NCBI GenBank assembly: GCA_946482325.1
Contig: CAMLRA010000024.1
Location: forward strand, 1 to 36,252
DNA from: an uncultured Chromatiaceae bacterium
GTDB taxonomy: Bacteria; Pseudomonadota; Gammaproteobacteria; Enterobacterales; Alteromonadaceae
Length of the DNA stretch: 36,252 bases
Reading direction: 5' to 3'
The notes under the pieces are model-generated. The model saw only the letters and a program-made list of their open reading frames with translations. It did not search any database and was not told the DNA's origin. Each line of letters opens with the position of its first letter. The first letter of the stretch is position 1. A program made the translations under genes and the position numbers. Positions 1-9,417 of this stretch are shown in pieces.

Positions 1-2171
1 AGGTTGGTGGGCTCAAACGGTAACAGATTGGTATTGCCCTGACTGCCGCTGCGCGCATCTGGTTTCGGGCTGCCACTTAAACTGCGGCCACCGGCCAGCA
101 TACCCAGCGGGGCGCGGGTGATGCTTTTGCCATAGGAGAAACGGCCGACCAGGTCTTCACGCAGTTCGGCTTTGAGGTCAAACATTGGCAACAACACATC
201 ATGTTTGCCTTCCTGTTGCAGGAAGTTGGCGGTGCCACCTTGCTGGTATTGCGTGATCCATTCGGACGGGCTTTCCCAGTTGACCTGAGTTTCGACGCGC
301 TGGCGCACTGTGCTGTCGACTGTGGTTTCTTCGTAGCGCAGGCCCAGATTCAGCTGTAGCGGAATATCTTTGACGCTGAAATCAAAACGCCCCTGCACAT
401 ACACGCTGTCGGTGACCTCATTGACATAACTTTCACTGTCGATGCCATCATAATATGGGTCAATCGAGTATTCATCCGCACCCATCACGCCTTTGGTCAG
501 GAATGCCAGCTGGCGTGCCACCGCTTCGTCAAAATCGAAGGTGTAATAGTAGTTCGGATGCAGATTAGTACCACCGCCGGCGAATTGGTCGAGGAAGTTC
601 GCGGTGCTGTGACGGACAAACATCGCATCCGGGAAAATCTGTGGGTAAGCCGGATTAAACCCAGGGCCACCACGCAGACCGCTCCAGCCTTGCTGGCCGC
701 CCAGGGTCTGGTCCGTGCGGGCGATACCAAAACCAACATCAGTCAGCGGGAAGCTAAAGAAATCATTGTCCCATTTACCATCGAGCTGCCACTGCTGAAT
801 TTCGGCTTTGCCAGGGGAGTGGATAAACTGGCTGAAGTTAGAGTCAATTTCGCCCGGGTTCAGCGTGGTGGTACCGTTTTTCCAGTACACCTGCGCTTGT
901 GGGATCTCACCGCTACGATAGTCATAGACCTTACGCAGCAGCTGGTCTGAACCCAAAATCACCTGGCCTTGGCTGCCGAGGCCTTTGTCGGCGCCGTTGT
1001 CGGCCTTGTTATCTGAATCATGGTAATCCAGCGTCAGTTGCAGCGCGTCATAGACCTGCCAGTCGAAATTAACACCAACCGATGCCGCTTTGACTTCCGT
1101 AGTGCCTTTGCTGGCGGTAAAAGATCCGTCGTTGCCGCTGATATCGGCGTAGACAGCAGTGCCGTTGGCATCTAATTCATAGCCGTTAATATTGCCGCCG
1201 AATTCGTTCCAAATCCCCCAGCCGATGCTCTGGCTGCCGGTAATGGCACGGGATGCGGTGTAGTCGATAGTGGCCGTGAAGGCGTCAACCGGCCGCACTT
1301 GTAATGTCAGCTGACCGTTACTGCGCTCGCGCTGTACATCTTCGATGCTGTAGTTCATGTCTTTGGCAAAATAATAATTGCCTGAGGGTTTGCCATCCGC
1401 GCCCACCGGGCGGGCGTCCTTGACCTTGCTGGCATCCAGCGTCGGTAAAGCGACGTTCGCCTGCCAGCCTTGCACGTTGGCTTGTTGCTTCTGGAAATCG
1501 CGTTCCTGATGCGACAGCGACAACGACAGGCCGACTTTGTCGTCAAGCAGCGTTGAGCTCAGCACTGTGGCCAGTTCTGGCGTGACGTCATCGCCGATTT
1601 CATTGCTGCTGTCGTAAATGCCTTTGGCCGTTGCAGAAGCATGTAGCCCCGGCTTTTGCAGCGGTCGGGTCGTGATGATATTGACCGTCGCACCTAAACC
1701 ACCGCTTGGGTTTGACGCGCGGGCAGTTTTATACACTTCCAGGGCGCTGACGCCTTCCGACGATAAGTTTTCCAGATTGTAAGAGCGGGTATAACCGGTA
1801 CCCGGCATCTGCCGGCCGTTTAACGTGACCAGGTTAAAATCCGGGCCAAAACCGCGCACAGTAATTTGGCTGCCTTCACCATTGGCACGGCTGACCGACA
1901 CACCGGTGATGCGTTGCAGCGATTCCGCGAGGTTAGTGTCGGGGAATTTGCCCATCTCTTCGGCGGAAATGGCGTCCACCACGCCATTGGCTTCACGTTT
2001 GATATCCATGGAGCGGATTAAGCTGCCGCGAATACCCTTGATTTCAATTACTTCTACTTTTTCGTCCGCTGCCGCAGCTTGCTGTTGCGCAGCATAAGCC
2101 GGCGTGCCGGCACCCAGCGCCAGCAGCATCGCAGTGGCAAGCCGGGTTTTGTTCAAGGTTATTTTGTTCAT
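1..2171 (-). CDS. TonB-dependent receptor, C-terminus beyond window start
   Basis: Outer-membrane, TonB-powered importer, most likely for an oligosaccharide. The frame is open from the ATG at 2171 to the window edge (about 723 codons), so the last barrel strands are missing. An N-terminal signal peptide ending near AYA is followed by a TonB-box-like stretch (VIEIKGIRGS) and the plug domain, with DAISAEEMGKFPDTNLAESL, RITGVSVSRANGEG and VTLNGRQMPG. This is the Xanthomonas/Caulobacter-type receptor signature (TIGR01782 style). The start is preceded by AGGA at 7-8 nt. It lies 119 bp downstream of the GH16 gene on the same strand, so the two probably share a transcript and a substrate (beta-glucan). 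The plug is clearly paralogous to that of the receptor at 5428. The sugar specificity is inferred only from the GH16 neighbour. Confidence 0.93.
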   Translation of the reverse strand, partial: MNKITLNKTRLATAMLLALGAGTPAYAAQQQAAAADEKVEVIEIKGIRGSLIRSMDIKREANGVVDAISAEEMGKFPDTNLAESLQRITGVSVSRANGEGSQITVRGFGPDFNLVTLNGRQMPGTGYTRSYNLENLSSEGVSALEVYKTARASNPSGGLGATVNIITTRPLQKPGLHASATAKGIYDSSNEIGDDVTPELATVLSSTLLDDKVGLSLSLSHQERDFQKQQANVQGWQANVALPTLDASKVKDARPVGADGKPSGNYYFAKDMNYSIEDVQRERSNGQLTLQVRPVDAFTATIDYTASRAITGSQSIGWGIWNEFGGNINGYELDANGTAVYADISGNDGSFTASKGTTEVKAASVGVNFDWQVYDALQLTLDYHDSDNKADNGADKGLGSQGQVILGSDQLLRKVYDYRSGEIPQAQVYWKNGTTTLNPGEIDSNFSQFIHSPGKAEIQQWQLDGKWDNDFFSFPLTDVGFGIARTDQTLGGQQGWSGLRGGPGFNPAYPQIFPDAMFVRHSTANFLDQFAGGGTNLHPNYYYTFDFDEAVARQLAFLTKGVMGADEYSIDPYYDGIDSESYVNEVTDSVYVQGRFDFSVKDIPLQLNLGLRYEETTVDSTVRQRVETQVNWESPSEWITQYQQGGTANFLQQEGKHDVLLPMFDLKAELREDLVGRFSYGKSITRAPLGMLAGGRSLSGSPKPDARSGSQGNTNLLPFEPTN

Positions 2172-2290
2172 ATTAAATCCTGTTTTCACGGCATCCGGCG
2201 GCGACACGACAGCCGGTCTGGTGCTGTGAGCTGTTTTATGATCAGGGTTTTTAGCCATACACTGATCTGCAACATGTTGAATCTGCTTAT

Positions 2291-4966
2291 TTATTTAATT
2301 TGCACGTTGTCGAGCCGGTACACGGCGCCATTACCCTGGCCCCAGGCCGGGAAGACCATCACAATGTCGATGGCACTGACGTCGAGGCCTTTGTCCGCCA
2401 AATCTTTTAACCGGTAGCTGTAGGTCTGCCACTGGCCGACCACCGGCGCTTTGCCTTCGAGGCTTTCGCTTAGTTTCAGCTGCACTGCGCTGGCGGCATC
2501 ATCGGCTTCAATTTTAAACAGCCACTCGGCGCTGCTGTCATTGGGTGGGGTGACGATTTTCATTTCGAATTTGACGATGGCGGTATCGAGGATGCTGCTG
2601 GCATCAAAATAAGTGCCATCTGCGGCAAAGATACCCATCACAGTCGGTGCGCCACCGATTTTGTACTGCGCGGTTTTGCCGTGCGCAGCGTCATCATCTT
2701 CGACCGTGGGTTTACTGCCGCCACAACAATCCCACAGCGACCAGTTAGCTGCGGCAGCGTCGGCAAATAAGGTTAAACCGCTGTTGGATGGCGTGGCTGG
2801 TTCAGCAATGCTGACGTTATCGACACGATAAACCGCGCCATTACCGGTGCCCCAGGCCGGGAACATCATCAACACGTCGATGGCGCTGACATCTAAACCT
2901 TTGGCCGCTAAGTCGCTGAGTTTAAAGCTGTAGGTCTGCCATTGACCGGTCACAGGCGCTTTGCCTTCGACGCTGTCGGTTAAGTTCAACTCAACAGCAC
3001 TGGCGGCGTTATTGGCTTCGACCTTAAATTTCCACACGGCGGCCGGGTCGCTTGGGGCGCTCACGACTTTGAGGTCAAATTTAATCAGGCCTTTGGCCAG
3101 AATCGCGGAGGCGTCAAAAGGTTTGTTACCGCCATTGTTGGCAGGGCGGGTGATAAAACCCATCACCGTTGGTGCGCCGCCGATTTTGAATTCAGCGGTC
3201 ATACCATGGGCGGCATCGTCCATCTCTTCGGTTGGTTTGCTGCCACCGCAACAATCCCACATCGGCCAATCCAGGTTCTGGCTGTCTTTGTAAATCGTCA
3301 GCGACGGGGCTGTGCTGCCGGGGCCGGCGATTTTGACATCATCAACCTGATAGACTGCACCTTCGCCACTGCCCCAGGCCGGGAAAATCATCACCACATC
3401 AATAGCCGATAAATCGAGACCTGCGTCAGCCAGCTTTTTCAGCGGGAAAGTATAGGTTTGCCAGACGCCGGCGGCCGGCGCTTTGCCTTCATTCGAGGCT
3501 GTTAAATCCAGCTCAACAGCGGTTGCGGCATTGTTACTTTCGACTTTGAGTTTCCACACCGCGCCCGGGTTATTCGGCAGCGATACGGCCTTCATTGCAA
3601 AACTCAATGTGCCGGTATTGGCCAGTGGCGAAGCGTCAAACGGCGACGGGCTGCCCGCCGGGTCTTTGATAAATTCGGCGCGGCTGATAAAACCATTCAC
3701 GGTCGGCGCGCCGCCGACACGAAACTCCATCACGCCACCGCGTTGGTTGTCGTTGACCACTGTTGGCGTGCTGCCGCCACAGCAGTCCCAGCCAGGCCAG
3801 CTTGGATTCACTGCATTGTCAAAAATGGTCAGGTTACGGGCCACGCCATCTGAAGGCGGTACCGGGATTGGCGCTTTGCCTTCCACTAAAGCATCTGTGG
3901 TTTTGTCGTAACCAGGACGGATAGATTCACAACCTTTGCCAGTGTCCGGATTGGCAGCGCACTGATAAGCGCGGACATAATCCACCACATAACTCTGGCC
4001 GTTGGCAAAAGCGGCGGCGTCTATGCCTTTGTTATTCACGTTTTCCGGCCAGTTACCGCCAACGGCGAAGTTCAGGATCAGGAAAAACTTCTGGTCAAAT
4101 GGTGCGGAAGTCCAATAGGTATTCAGCTTGCCACTGGTCTGGTCATAATATTCGGTAAACCAGCCACGGTGCTTGAGGCCCACCGCCTGGTCTTTGCTGT
4201 TGTAACGCACTTCAGACTGGCGCTGCGTGGCGTACAGGTAATCGTCGACGTACCAGCGGATTTCACCTTGCTGCCATTCGACAGCGTAAGTGTGGAAGTC
4301 ATCGGCCGGGTTTTTGCCGCCGGGCAGCGCATAATTTTTGCCGGAGCTGCTGTTGTTCGGCCACGGCTTGCCGTAGTGCAAAGTGCCATGTACGTTGGAT
4401 TCCACGTTGCCGCTGGCGTCTTTCACTTTCAGGTTGACCGCTTCCATGATGTCGATTTCACCGGAGCGCGGCCAGTCGCCATAAACAGAATCTGTTGGCA
4501 TCATCCAAAATGCCGGCCAGGCGCCCTGACCGGATGGCAATTTGGCGCGCATTTCAAACCGGCCATATTTAAAGTCGGCTTTTTTCCTAGTGGTGATACG
4601 CGCTGAGGTATACGGCTTTTCCGCACCGGCCGGTGCCGGCTTAGCGACAATATTCAGCATGCCGGCGGACAGGAAGGCGTTGGTTTTATCGGCGGTATAA
4701 CATTGTTTTTCGTTATTGCCGCCGCCGCTGCAGTTCACTTCAAAATTCCATTTATTGCTGTCGATGCTCTGACCATCGAATTCATCGCTCCATACCAGGT
4801 TCCAGCCAGTGGCCGGTTTGCTGGTGTCGGTTTTGGCGATGTCGGTCTGGGTGGCAGTCTCACCGCCACAGCCGGTCAGCAGGGCGGTGCTGAGCAGGGC
4901 GCCGAACAGGCCACCTTTTGCTACAGTGCTCTGCTGCGGCGTGATCCGCAGAAGTCGTCTATTCAT
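2291..4966 (-). CDS. GH16 endo-beta-glucanase (laminarinase-like) lipoprotein with three repeated C-terminal modules
   Basis: Predicted beta-1,3 or mixed-linkage glucanase of 891 aa. The N-terminus has a lipobox (LLTGC, Cys33), indicating an outer-membrane lipoprotein. The GH16 catalytic domain occupies about residues 50-340. It carries GEIDIMEAV, giving the ExDxxE triad E170 (nucleophile), D172 and E175 (acid/base), and aromatic cleft stretches such as AWPAFWMMP. Three homologous modules of about 165-175 aa follow (about 378-548, 555-722 and 728-891). Each begins with a W-x-x-WDCCGG-(S/T)-x-PT motif and contains GGAPTV and a GxVWQTY- or GQWQTY-like segment. They look like beta-sandwich galactose-binding-like carbohydrate-binding domains; that fold is inferred. 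The start has AGGA about 9 nt upstream. Twin LacI-type palindromes lie about 85-110 bp upstream. Agarase, carrageenase or xyloglucanase activity within GH16 cannot be excluded. Confidence 0.94.
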   Translation of the reverse strand: MNRRLLRITPQQSTVAKGGLFGALLSTALLTGCGGETATQTDIAKTDTSKPATGWNLVWSDEFDGQSIDSNKWNFEVNCSGGGNNEKQCYTADKTNAFLSAGMLNIVAKPAPAGAEKPYTSARITTRKKADFKYGRFEMRAKLPSGQGAWPAFWMMPTDSVYGDWPRSGEIDIMEAVNLKVKDASGNVESNVHGTLHYGKPWPNNSSSGKNYALPGGKNPADDFHTYAVEWQQGEIRWYVDDYLYATQRQSEVRYNSKDQAVGLKHRGWFTEYYDQTSGKLNTYWTSAPFDQKFFLILNFAVGGNWPENVNNKGIDAAAFANGQSYVVDYVRAYQCAANPDTGKGCESIRPGYDKTTDALVEGKAPIPVPPSDGVARNLTIFDNAVNPSWPGWDCCGGSTPTVVNDNQRGGVMEFRVGGAPTVNGFISRAEFIKDPAGSPSPFDASPLANTGTLSFAMKAVSLPNNPGAVWKLKVESNNAATAVELDLTASNEGKAPAAGVWQTYTFPLKKLADAGLDLSAIDVVMIFPAWGSGEGAVYQVDDVKIAGPGSTAPSLTIYKDSQNLDWPMWDCCGGSKPTEEMDDAAHGMTAEFKIGGAPTVMGFITRPANNGGNKPFDASAILAKGLIKFDLKVVSAPSDPAAVWKFKVEANNAASAVELNLTDSVEGKAPVTGQWQTYSFKLSDLAAKGLDVSAIDVLMMFPAWGTGNGAVYRVDNVSIAEPATPSNSGLTLFADAAAANWSLWDCCGGSKPTVEDDDAAHGKTAQYKIGGAPTVMGIFAADGTYFDASSILDTAIVKFEMKIVTPPNDSSAEWLFKIEADDAASAVQLKLSESLEGKAPVVGQWQTYSYRLKDLADKGLDVSAIDIVMVFPAWGQGNGAVYRLDNVQIK

Positions 4967-5427
4967 TGTGCTTGTCCTGTTAACTGGTGAACTGGCGTCT
5001 GGGGCAGCGCATCTTCGGGCAGTGCCTTTAACTCAGTTTGTTTTTATTTTGAAAGCGCTTTCTGAAAGCGCTTTCAAAGACTATTGCTGAATTCAGTAAA
5101 GGTCAATTGGCGCAGCGTAATTTCGTCGCAAAAATAAGCAGGTCAGCAGTGGTTTTTTGCTTGAAAAATGCACAATTCGTATTGCTACCGGTGGCGAAAT
5201 AAATTAAAAAAAGCAAAAAGGTAACGCATTTTGGCAACTTCTTTAGCCAAGCCGTCTCACTACAATGCTTTGGGTGGGGCAGATCCGTCTGGTGAAGCTG
5301 TACAGGAAATTGGCAGTCCCACACCCCGAACCAATGGTCATTACCTAACAATTACAGTCGTATCCACACTTACTGACCGGTGGTTTGAGTTGACTGACTC
5401 ACAATAAATCAATAGGGAACGGATAGA
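4967..5427. other. Divergent intergenic region between GH16 and receptor operons
   Basis: This 461-bp gene-free spacer separates the leftward GH16/receptor unit from the rightward receptor operon. It holds the twin palindromes at 5051-5075 and a weak inverted pair TTGGC/GCCAA at 5231-5250. The receptor gene has an AGGGAACGGA ribosome site just before 5428. Short open frames here (5103-5351 and 5341-5601, minus) have no recognisable products or good start sites. Promoters for both directions must lie here, but I cannot place their -10 and -35 boxes with confidence. Confidence 0.6.
5051..5075. promoter_or_regulatory. Tandem LacI-family operator-like palindromes
   Basis: Two identical perfect 12-bp palindromes, GAAAGCGCTTTC, occupy 5051-5062 and 5064-5075, with centres 13 bp apart. 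The second, with its flanks, reads TGAAAGCGCTTTCA. That form, with central CG and flanking TGAAA/TTTCA arms, is typical of LacI/GalR-family operators. The pair lies 85-110 bp upstream of the GH16 start and about 350 bp from the receptor start, so control of the GH16/receptor unit is most likely. No LacI-type regulator is encoded in the window. Confidence 0.75.
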
Positions 5428-8400
5428 ATGCACAACAAAAAACCATTCACCAGAACTGCGTTGGCGAAGGCGATTTCGCTGCTGCTGACCGGGACTGCCG
5501 CGCTGCCGCTGTATGCCCAGCAAGCGCCGGCAACTGACAAAAAAGCGGAAACCAGCGACATCGAAGTCATTCAGGTACGCGGTATGCGTGGCAGTTTGCA
5601 ACAGGCAACTGCGATCAAACGCGAATCTATGGGTGTCGTTGACGCCATCTCTGCCGAAGATATCGGTAAATTCCCCGACACCAACCTGGCGGAATCGCTG
5701 CAGCGTATCACCGGGGTGTCTATCAGCCGTACCAACGGCGAAGGCGCTGAAGTCACAGTGCGTGGCTTTGGCGGCGACAACAACATGGTGACGCTGAACG
5801 GCCGCACTATGCCATCAGCGACGACTTACGGCGCCGGCTCTGGTGCCGACGGTACCACCCGCGGCGGCAGCGCCCGTGCTTTTGACTTCTCTAATCTGGC
5901 GTCAGAAAGTATCAGCGGCGTCGAAGTGTACAAAACCAGTAAAGCCAGCATCGCCACCGGCGGTATCGGTGCGACAGTAAACGTAAAAACCTCGCGGCCG
6001 CTGGAGCGTAAAGAGGATATCGCCAGCATCGGTGTCAAAGCGGCGCATGACACCAGCAACCGCGCCGGTGACGACATCACGCCGGAAATTTCCGGTATTT
6101 TCAGTCAGGCTACCGACGACGGTAAATTCGGCGTCAGCCTCACTGCCAGTCATCAGCAACGTGACTCCGGTTACACCGGCGCGACGGTCAACGACTGGCA
6201 GGTCGATTACTGGGACGACGTTGCCGACTTAAACCGCTTGTGGAACAACACTGCAACCACAGTGAAAAACGCACCGGCGCAAGGCCAGTTGTATGCCCGG
6301 CCCAACGATATCCGTTACGCCTTTTCTGATTCGCAGCGCGAGCGCGACAATGCGCAGTTAACGTTGCAGTTTAAGCCGTCGGATAAACTCAGCATGACCG
6401 GTGACTACACCTTCGCCGAGAATAATCTGGTGGAACACCGCGGTGAAATCACCAACTGGGTGCAAACCGGCAGCAACACCAAAATCGTTGAATTTGACAA
6501 TAATCTGGTGAAAACCCCGACATACATCAAAGAAGAATACTCAGGCGCAGTCGACGAAGGCTATGAGCAACAATGGCGTGAACAAACCAACACGCTGAAG
6601 TCGTTGGGTGTGAATTTCGCTTATGAATACAGTGACGATTTAACTATTGTCTTGGATGCACACGACTCCAACATGTACAGCCGCGGCACAGGCCCACGCG
6701 GCTCCGGTGAGCTGGCGGTTGGTTTAGGTGCGCCTATTGTCACCTCCCGCGAATGGTTCTGGGGCGCGGATCTGCCGACTTACCTGAACGTCTATAACGA
6801 CAAAGTGCCAGGTAAAGGTGCGAATGCGAATGGCACTGTTGACGCTGGCGATGTCGGTTCTTCGATTGCGCGGATTCGTAATGCCAGCCAGGAAAGTGAT
6901 ATTCAGCAGGTCAAACTCGACTTCCTGTATGAACTGGAAGACGGCCGTTTTGACTTTGGTTTAGAAACCCGTGCCATGGAATCACGGTCGATGCAGACTG
7001 CCGGCAACAACATTGCGCTCGGCAACTGGAACGTCGGTCATCCGGGTGAATTTGGTGCTTTGATCCAGCCGTTTGATTTACCGGGTGAATTTAAAGACTA
7101 CAGCCCCAAAGCCGGTGGTTACGGTTTTATTGCCGACCCGCGCGCTTTATATGATGCGGCGCTGAAACTGTATCCGGGGATTCCGACCGGCGTTGAAAAT
7201 AGCCTGTCGTTTGACAATATCGTCAAAGAAGACACCACTGCCGCTTATTTCCAACTGTCGCTGACCGGCGAAGTCGGCAAGATGCCGTTTGATGTGTTAA
7301 CCGGTCTGCGCTACGAAAAAACCGAGTCGGAATCCAGCTCGCTGGTGAACTCAGTCTATTTCCGCTGGGAAGATAACAACGACATTGTGTCTTATGTCGA
7401 TGGCAGCAAACCGGCAGCGCCTTTTGCCGCGAAAAACGACTATGACTACCTGTTACCCAGCCTGGATTTAACGTTGCATCTGAGCGACGACTTAATCAGC
7501 CGGTTCTCGTTCAGTAAAACTATTGCCCGCGCCGGTTTAAGCAGCTTAGGCGTGTCGGCGTCGAACTTTGGCGGCGGCGGTGGTTCGACACTGTTTGGTG
7601 CTCAGCCGACTGCGAACGCGTCCAACCCGGGTTTATTGCCGCTGGAATCATCCAACTACGACTTATCGCTCGAATGGTATTACAACGAAGCCAGTTATGT
7701 GTCGGCCGGTTTGTTCCAAAAAGACGTGGTGAACTTTATCGGTAGTAAACAGGTGGACCAGAAACTGCTGGGCATTCGTGATGTGACAGCAGGTCCACGC
7801 GCCTTGTCAGCGATTCAGGCACTGCGCGCGGCTGGCCTGCCACAGGATGACACTTATCTGTATGCAATGATGGTGTTTACCCAGTTCCGCACCCATCCGG
7901 ACATGATTGCCAAATACGGTCCGAACCCGCAGTTCCTGGCCACACAGGCGCAGATTGATTTCCTTGCGAACAACCCGGGCTTTGATTTGGTCGCCAATGC
8001 GGACGATCCGGAAATGACCTTCCGTACCAACACGCCGGACAACAACAGATCGGCGAAGATTTACGGTAGTGAATTAGCGGTGCAGCATTTCTTCGGTGAA
8101 ACTGGTTTTGGCGTACAAGCCAACTACACCATAGTGCGCGGCGACGTTGGTTTTGACGTGACCGCCAATCCGGCCGAATCGCAGTTTGCCTTAATCGGCC
8201 TCAGCGATACTGCCAACCTGATTGGTATCTACGAAAAAGACGGCTGGCAGGCACGGGTGGCGTGGAACTGGCGTGACAAATACCTCGCCGAAGTCAACAA
8301 AGGCGGTTCGAACAATCCACGCTTTGAAGAGGACTATTGGCAGCTCGACGTTAACGTCAGTTACGATGTGAACGAGAAACTGACGGTGTTTGTTGAAGGT

Positions 8401-8511
8401 CTGAACTTAACCGGCGAGAACAGCCGTTCGCATGCCCGCAACGAAGCGATGTTGTGGTATTTAACTGATCTGGATGCTCGTTATCAGGTTGGCATGCGTT
8501 ACGAGTTCTAA
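5428..8511 (+). CDS. TonB-dependent receptor (full length)
   Basis: Outer-membrane active transporter of 1027 aa, the usual size for Xanthomonas/Caulobacter-type carbohydrate receptors. A signal peptide (about residues 1-30, ending YAQ) precedes a TonB-box-like VIQVRGMRGS. The plug follows at about 40-190, with DAISAEDIGKFPDTNLAESL, RITGVSISRTNGEG, VTVRGFGGDNNMVTLNGRTM and GGIGATVNVKTSRPL, then the 22-strand barrel. The protein ends in Phe (VGMRYEF), the standard barrel-assembly signal. The start has AGGGAACGGA upstream. It leads a block with SapC-like, cupin-like, halogenase and DUF6445-like genes, separated from them by two hairpins. The substrate is unknown; the divergent GH16 gene suggests a glucan oligosaccharide. 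Confidence 0.96.
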   Translation: MHNKKPFTRTALAKAISLLLTGTAALPLYAQQAPATDKKAETSDIEVIQVRGMRGSLQQATAIKRESMGVVDAISAEDIGKFPDTNLAESLQRITGVSISRTNGEGAEVTVRGFGGDNNMVTLNGRTMPSATTYGAGSGADGTTRGGSARAFDFSNLASESISGVEVYKTSKASIATGGIGATVNVKTSRPLERKEDIASIGVKAAHDTSNRAGDDITPEISGIFSQATDDGKFGVSLTASHQQRDSGYTGATVNDWQVDYWDDVADLNRLWNNTATTVKNAPAQGQLYARPNDIRYAFSDSQRERDNAQLTLQFKPSDKLSMTGDYTFAENNLVEHRGEITNWVQTGSNTKIVEFDNNLVKTPTYIKEEYSGAVDEGYEQQWREQTNTLKSLGVNFAYEYSDDLTIVLDAHDSNMYSRGTGPRGSGELAVGLGAPIVTSREWFWGADLPTYLNVYNDKVPGKGANANGTVDAGDVGSSIARIRNASQESDIQQVKLDFLYELEDGRFDFGLETRAMESRSMQTAGNNIALGNWNVGHPGEFGALIQPFDLPGEFKDYSPKAGGYGFIADPRALYDAALKLYPGIPTGVENSLSFDNIVKEDTTAAYFQLSLTGEVGKMPFDVLTGLRYEKTESESSSLVNSVYFRWEDNNDIVSYVDGSKPAAPFAAKNDYDYLLPSLDLTLHLSDDLISRFSFSKTIARAGLSSLGVSASNFGGGGGSTLFGAQPTANASNPGLLPLESSNYDLSLEWYYNEASYVSAGLFQKDVVNFIGSKQVDQKLLGIRDVTAGPRALSAIQALRAAGLPQDDTYLYAMMVFTQFRTHPDMIAKYGPNPQFLATQAQIDFLANNPGFDLVANADDPEMTFRTNTPDNNRSAKIYGSELAVQHFFGETGFGVQANYTIVRGDVGFDVTANPAESQFALIGLSDTANLIGIYEKDGWQARVAWNWRDKYLAEVNKGGSNNPRFEEDYWQLDVNVSYDVNEKLTVFVEGLNLTGENSRSHARNEAMLWYLTDLDARYQVGMRYEF

Positions 8512-8518
8512 GCCTAAA

Positions 8519-8544
8519 ACCGCCGGTCTGTTTGGGCCGGCGGT
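8519..8544 (+). terminator. Hairpin after the receptor gene (first of two)
   Basis: A perfect 8-bp GC-rich stem, ACCGCCGG (8519-8526) with CCGGCGGT (8537-8544), and a 10-nt loop begins 7 nt after the receptor stop codon. No U-run follows, so it may act as a 3' mRNA stabiliser or weak terminator. Confidence 0.6.
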
Positions 8545-8550
8545 AATAAA

Positions 8551-8580
8551 CAACAGCCTGAACATCACCTCAGGCTGTTG
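8551..8580 (+). terminator. Hairpin before the SapC-like gene (second of two)
   Basis: A perfect 11-bp stem, CAACAGCCTGA (8551-8561) with TCAGGCTGTTG (8570-8580), and an 8-nt loop is followed by CTGTTTTCGCTGTT. This resembles a leaky intrinsic terminator. It would lower expression of the downstream enzyme genes relative to the receptor. Confidence 0.6.
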
Positions 8581-8610
8581 CTGTTTTCGCTGTTAAAGCA
8601 GGAACCGCCG

Positions 8611-9384
8611 ATGACCAGACATATGTTACTGAATAATATTGACCATCAGCATCTGCGGGTGCTGCATCAGTTTGGCGCCGCGTTCGGCGACGCCGTTGCT
8701 GCGTTACCAGCCTTTGCGCTCGAATGGCCTGAACTACAAAAACACTATCCGATTCTGCTGCGCCGCGACGCGGGGCAATGGCAGGCTGTGGTGTTGCTGG
8801 GGTTGGCGCCGGACGAGAATTTGTTTTTAAGTCAGGCTGCGGCCAATGGCTGGGACGCGTCTTATGTGCCACTCGCCGCCGAAAAAGGCCCGTTTTTAAT
8901 CGGCTTTCAGCGCCCGGCCGGTTTGGCATTCAGCGCTGAGCAAACCCCGGGGCAAACTCCGGATCCACGCGACGCCGTGGTACATATCGATATCCATCAT
9001 CCACGGGTCAGCCAGAGTGCGGCCGGGCTGCCGTTATTTTTACCCCAGGGCGGTGCCAGCCCTTATCTGCAATATATTTCCGGCCGGCTGGAGCACATTC
9101 AGCGCAGTCTGGCGCTGGAGCCACTGCTGTTGCAGGCGCTAGAACAGCTGGATTTAATCGAACCGCTGAACATTGAATTTGCGCTCGATAACGGTGAAAA
9201 ACACCGGCTGACCGGCAATTACAGCATTAGCAGTGCACGCCTCGCGGCATTAGGCGGCGACGACCTGCAACGGTTAAATCAGTCTGGATTTTTGCCGCTG
9301 ATATATGCCCAGTTAAGTTCCTTGTCTAATATGCAGCAGCTGGTGGACCGAAAAAACCAACAGCAGCGCCAGCAGGTTGCCTGA
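8611..9384 (+). CDS. SapC family protein
   Basis: A 257-aa protein of the SapC family (Pfam SapC, named for an S-layer-associated protein of Campylobacter). Its biochemical role is not known. The family pattern is visible in HYPILLRRDAGQW, VVLLGLAPDENLFL, GWDASYVP and EKGPFLIGF, followed by a charged and polar C-terminal half. There is no signal peptide or membrane segment, so it should be cytoplasmic. I chose the ATG at 8611 because AGGA lies 7 nt upstream; a longer frame from a TTG at 8578 would start inside the hairpin. SapC genes are often next to TonB receptors and halogenase-like genes in Gamma- and Alphaproteobacteria, as here. It is the first of four closely packed genes. Confidence 0.88.
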   Translation: MTRHMLLNNIDHQHLRVLHQFGAAFGDAVAALPAFALEWPELQKHYPILLRRDAGQWQAVVLLGLAPDENLFLSQAAANGWDASYVPLAAEKGPFLIGFQRPAGLAFSAEQTPGQTPDPRDAVVHIDIHHPRVSQSAAGLPLFLPQGGASPYLQYISGRLEHIQRSLALEPLLLQALEQLDLIEPLNIEFALDNGEKHRLTGNYSISSARLAALGGDDLQRLNQSGFLPLIYAQLSSLSNMQQLVDRKNQQQRQQVA

Positions 9385-9417
9385 TGGAAAGCTTCAACCA
9401 CAAACGTGGGCGCAGAT

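Noticed and set aside
558..950. Plus-strand open frame inside the first receptor gene
   Set aside because: The minus-strand receptor frame is continuous with recognisable receptor sequence; this is its antisense shadow.
5103..5351. Minus-strand 82-aa open frame in the receptor/GH16 spacer
   Set aside because: It has no recognisable domain or good ribosome site and lies in an AT-rich regulatory region.
8578..8610. N-terminal extension of the SapC-like protein from a TTG
   Set aside because: It would begin inside the 11-bp hairpin, adds no family sequence, and the ATG at 8611 has a well-spaced AGGA.
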